Shown here: positions 4,663-6,308 of the stretch, piece after piece
Position numbering within the stretch: position 1 is the stretch's first letter
Layout: the number at the start of each line of letters is the position of its first letter
Origin: Flavobacteriales bacterium
Lineage (GTDB): Bacteria > Bacteroidota > Bacteroidia > Flavobacteriales_F > PHOS-HE28
Assembly (NCBI GenBank): GCA_024640205.1
Contig: JAHEFL010000111.1
Span: 1-6,308 of the forward strand
Direction of reading: 5' to 3'
Length of the DNA stretch: 6,308 nt
The notes under the pieces: model-generated
What the model saw: only the letters and a program-made list of their open reading frames with translations
What the model was told of the DNA's origin: nothing
Database searches by the model: none
Translations under genes and position numbers: made by a program

Positions 4663-6308
4663 CTAACGTAACATCACGCGTTCGCTTTGCGATCCTCCAC
4701 TATGGTGTACGGTGAGGATCAGTGGTGGCAGGGCAAGGTTCCCGCCGATCGTGGTGCTGTACATGCTTTCCGAAGCGATCCCGCTCGCGAGCATGCGTCC
4801 CAGGAAGTCGTGTATAGTGTAGGGCGATGCTTCCGAAAGGCCCAGGATATGCAAGACACCGTGTTCATCCACCCAGGCCGATAGTTCATATTCTTGGCCA
4901 TAACGCACCGCGACCGTGGCACTCACGCTGCTGGTGCCATAGGTATCCACCTGCCGCAGCCGGTAGTAGTTGTTGCCCTTTTTAGCGTTGGTGTCATCGA
5001 ATACGTAGTGTACCGGAGTGGTTGAATCCCCGGAACCGGGCAGCGTGCCAATGATGGTGAACTGCGCGCCGTCCGTGGAACGCTCCACCTGGAAGTGGTC
5101 ATTGTCGCGCTCACTCAACGTGGTCCATGTGAGACGTACCCGGTCGCTCAAGGCCGTTGCTTCGAAGGCCAGCAATTCAATGGGCAGCAGGCATTCCAAC
5201 GCGGCGATGTAGGCCGCGTTGGTCGCATTGTTCGGCGCGGCCGGGGTTTCATTGCCCGCCACGGTCGCGCTGGTGAAGTTGCCCGCCGCGCGGTAGTCCC
5301 CCGTGTTGAAGAAGAGCACCCGGCCCGTGTGGTCGGATGTGCTGATGCGTAAAAGATCCAGCCCGCCGCCGTTCATGTTGTTGGCATTGCTGCCGTAGCT
5401 GATCCCGTGGAAATACCGACCCTGTGCATCCCGCGTTTGTCCGGCATCCCCGGTGTTCCGAAAGCCCATGTAGTTCCAGTTCCCCGCGCCCCAGGTGCAG
5501 GCGAAGTAGCCACTGTACGCCGCGGTCGCGCTCGGCGAGGAATTGCAGCCTTGCATGGATGCATGGTTGGCAGGCACGATATAGCGCCCGTCCATGGGTG
5601 CGGTGTCGGTCGGGTCATCCGCAGGTATCAGCGCGTTGCGATCGGCATTGTTGTAAAGCAGGATGAGCGAACCGACCGGCACAGCGGACCAGGCCGCCAC
5701 ATTGGCGAACCGCAAGTGACCCGTGCTCAAGCCGCTTCCGGTAAGCGTGGATCCAAAGCCATTGTGCAACGTGCCATTGTTGTCATCCACTTTGATGTTC
5801 CGGATGTCCACCACACTGCACACCGGACCCACGACGAGCAATTCAATGTATTCCTTGGTCCCGCTGGGGCCGTTGCTCAGTTCGTTAACGATGAGCCCTG
5901 TGCCGACGGGTGCGAACGGGATGGTGATCTCGATGTCATCCACGGCAAAGCTCGGATCGGCCCCGCTCCCATCGTTATCATTCACCCAGCGGAATCCGAT
6001 CCGCACGTTCGAATTGTTATCCGCCGAGGCCGGGAGCGCGATGGAATACGAGGTCCACTGTCCCTGCCCACCGCCGCATTTCGGGGTCTTGGGCAGATCC
6101 GCAAGTTGCGCCCAGATGGCACCGTTGTAATACCAAAGTGTGGCGTTATCGATACTTCCCTGCCCGCCTTCCATGTAGTTGAAGCTGAGCGTCATGCCGG
6201 TGATCCCCGCAAGGTTGATGGTCGGCGACTCCGCCCGTTGGTCCGCTTGTGGGCTGTTGCAGGAACAGCATATGAAACAGAGGGCCGGAGGACAACCGGC
6301 ATCATAGG
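4663..6308 (-). CDS. Large secreted multidomain protein with T9SS-type C-terminal domain, 5' end missing
   Basis: The frame is open from the right edge to TAG at 4663-4665, giving 547 visible residues. The internal ATG at 6195 is not the true start, because the 37 codons upstream of it continue a recognisable domain. In order: a Cys cluster (visible residues 5-16); a jelly-roll or MAM-like module to about 127 (RAESPTINL, NATLWYYNG, VRIGFRWVND, PSFAVDDIEI); a lamin-tail-like domain from about 138 (IVNELSNGPSGTKEYIEL) to about 345; an Fn3-like module at 374-468 beginning LPIELLAFEA and containing NNYYRLRQVD; and a C-terminal domain at about 472-547 with TIHDFLGRMLASG, resembling the type A sorting domain of the type IX secretion system. 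Proteins of this layout are normally exported by Sec, carried across the outer membrane by T9SS and attached to the surface or released. The signal peptide should lie outside the window. No catalytic motif is visible, so adhesion or a structural role is possible. The usual Gly-x-Tyr-x-Val strand near the end is replaced by LPPLILTV, so the sorting domain is somewhat divergent. Confidence 0.88.
   Translation of the reverse strand, partial: YDAGCPPALCFICCSCNSPQADQRAESPTINLAGITGMTLSFNYMEGGQGSIDNATLWYYNGAIWAQLADLPKTPKCGGGQGQWTSYSIALPASADNNSNVRIGFRWVNDNDGSGADPSFAVDDIEITIPFAPVGTGLIVNELSNGPSGTKEYIELLVVGPVCSVVDIRNIKVDDNNGTLHNGFGSTLTGSGLSTGHLRFANVAAWSAVPVGSLILLYNNADRNALIPADDPTDTAPMDGRYIVPANHASMQGCNSSPSATAAYSGYFACTWGAGNWNYMGFRNTGDAGQTRDAQGRYFHGISYGSNANNMNGGGLDLLRISTSDHTGRVLFFNTGDYRAAGNFTSATVAGNETPAAPNNATNAAYIAALECLLPIELLAFEATALSDRVRLTWTTLSERDNDHFQVERSTDGAQFTIIGTLPGSGDSTTPVHYVFDDTNAKKGNNYYRLRQVDTYGTSSVSATVAVRYGQEYELSAWVDEHGVLHILGLSEASPYTIHDFLGRMLASGIASESMYSTTIGGNLALPPLILTVHHSGGSQSERVMLR

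Noticed and set aside
6193..6195. ATG at 6195 as the start of the secreted protein
   Set aside because: The 37 codons upstream remain open to the window edge and contain the conserved RAESPTINL strand of the same beta domain, so this Met is internal.
1..6308. Mobile element, CRISPR array, defence island or tRNA gene
   Set aside because: No transposase or integrase motifs, terminal inverted repeats, regularly spaced repeats or cloverleaf-like sequence were seen; the GIY-YIG-like gene alone is not evidence of a mobile element.

Overview
The window is a gene-dense chromosomal segment, most likely from a Bacteroidota bacterium of the Flavobacteriales or Sphingobacteriia type with an unusually GC-rich genome. 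Three things point there. The minus-strand protein at the right end ends in a type IX secretion (T9SS) type C-terminal domain preceded by the LPIELLAFEA / NYYRLRQVD module common in Bacteroidota secreted proteins. The FtsK N-terminus (DERTHKVLGLFLV) and the arginase N-terminus (EIGAGKRGAS) have the style seen in that phylum. Shine-Dalgarno sequences are weak or absent before most genes, which is usual in Bacteroidota. The assignment rests on protein style only.

Layout, left to right. Positions 1-378 (minus) are the first 126 codons of an arginase-family metallohydrolase that runs off the left edge. It is divergent from the next gene across a 112-base gap. Positions 491-1195 (plus) encode a 234-residue lipoprotein of unrecognised function with features like the DUF4412/GLPGLI group. 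Positions 1260-3854 (plus; more likely start at 1326) encode a full-length FtsK/SpoIIIE DNA translocase with four N-terminal membrane segments, an acidic linker, the RecA-like motor and the gamma DNA-reading domain. Positions 3919-4095 (plus) hold a 58-residue glycine-zipper membrane protein.

After a 172-base convergent intergenic stretch, two minus-strand genes follow. At 4268-4612 is a stand-alone GIY-YIG-like protein. At 4663-6308 is the C-terminal 547 residues of a large secreted, T9SS-type multidomain protein (jelly-roll/MAM-like domain, lamin-tail-like domain, Fn3-like domain, sorting domain), cut by the right edge.

The genes do not form an obvious pathway. FtsK is a housekeeping division and chromosome-segregation gene, and the lipoprotein and glycine-zipper genes flank it on the same strand. 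I see no phage, transposon, CRISPR, tRNA or rRNA signature, and no convincing undescribed multi-gene system. The items most worth a second look are the very regular small glycine-zipper gene, the non-ATG start of ftsK, the uncharacterised lipoprotein next to ftsK, and the T9SS cargo with its cysteine cluster and atypical C-terminus.
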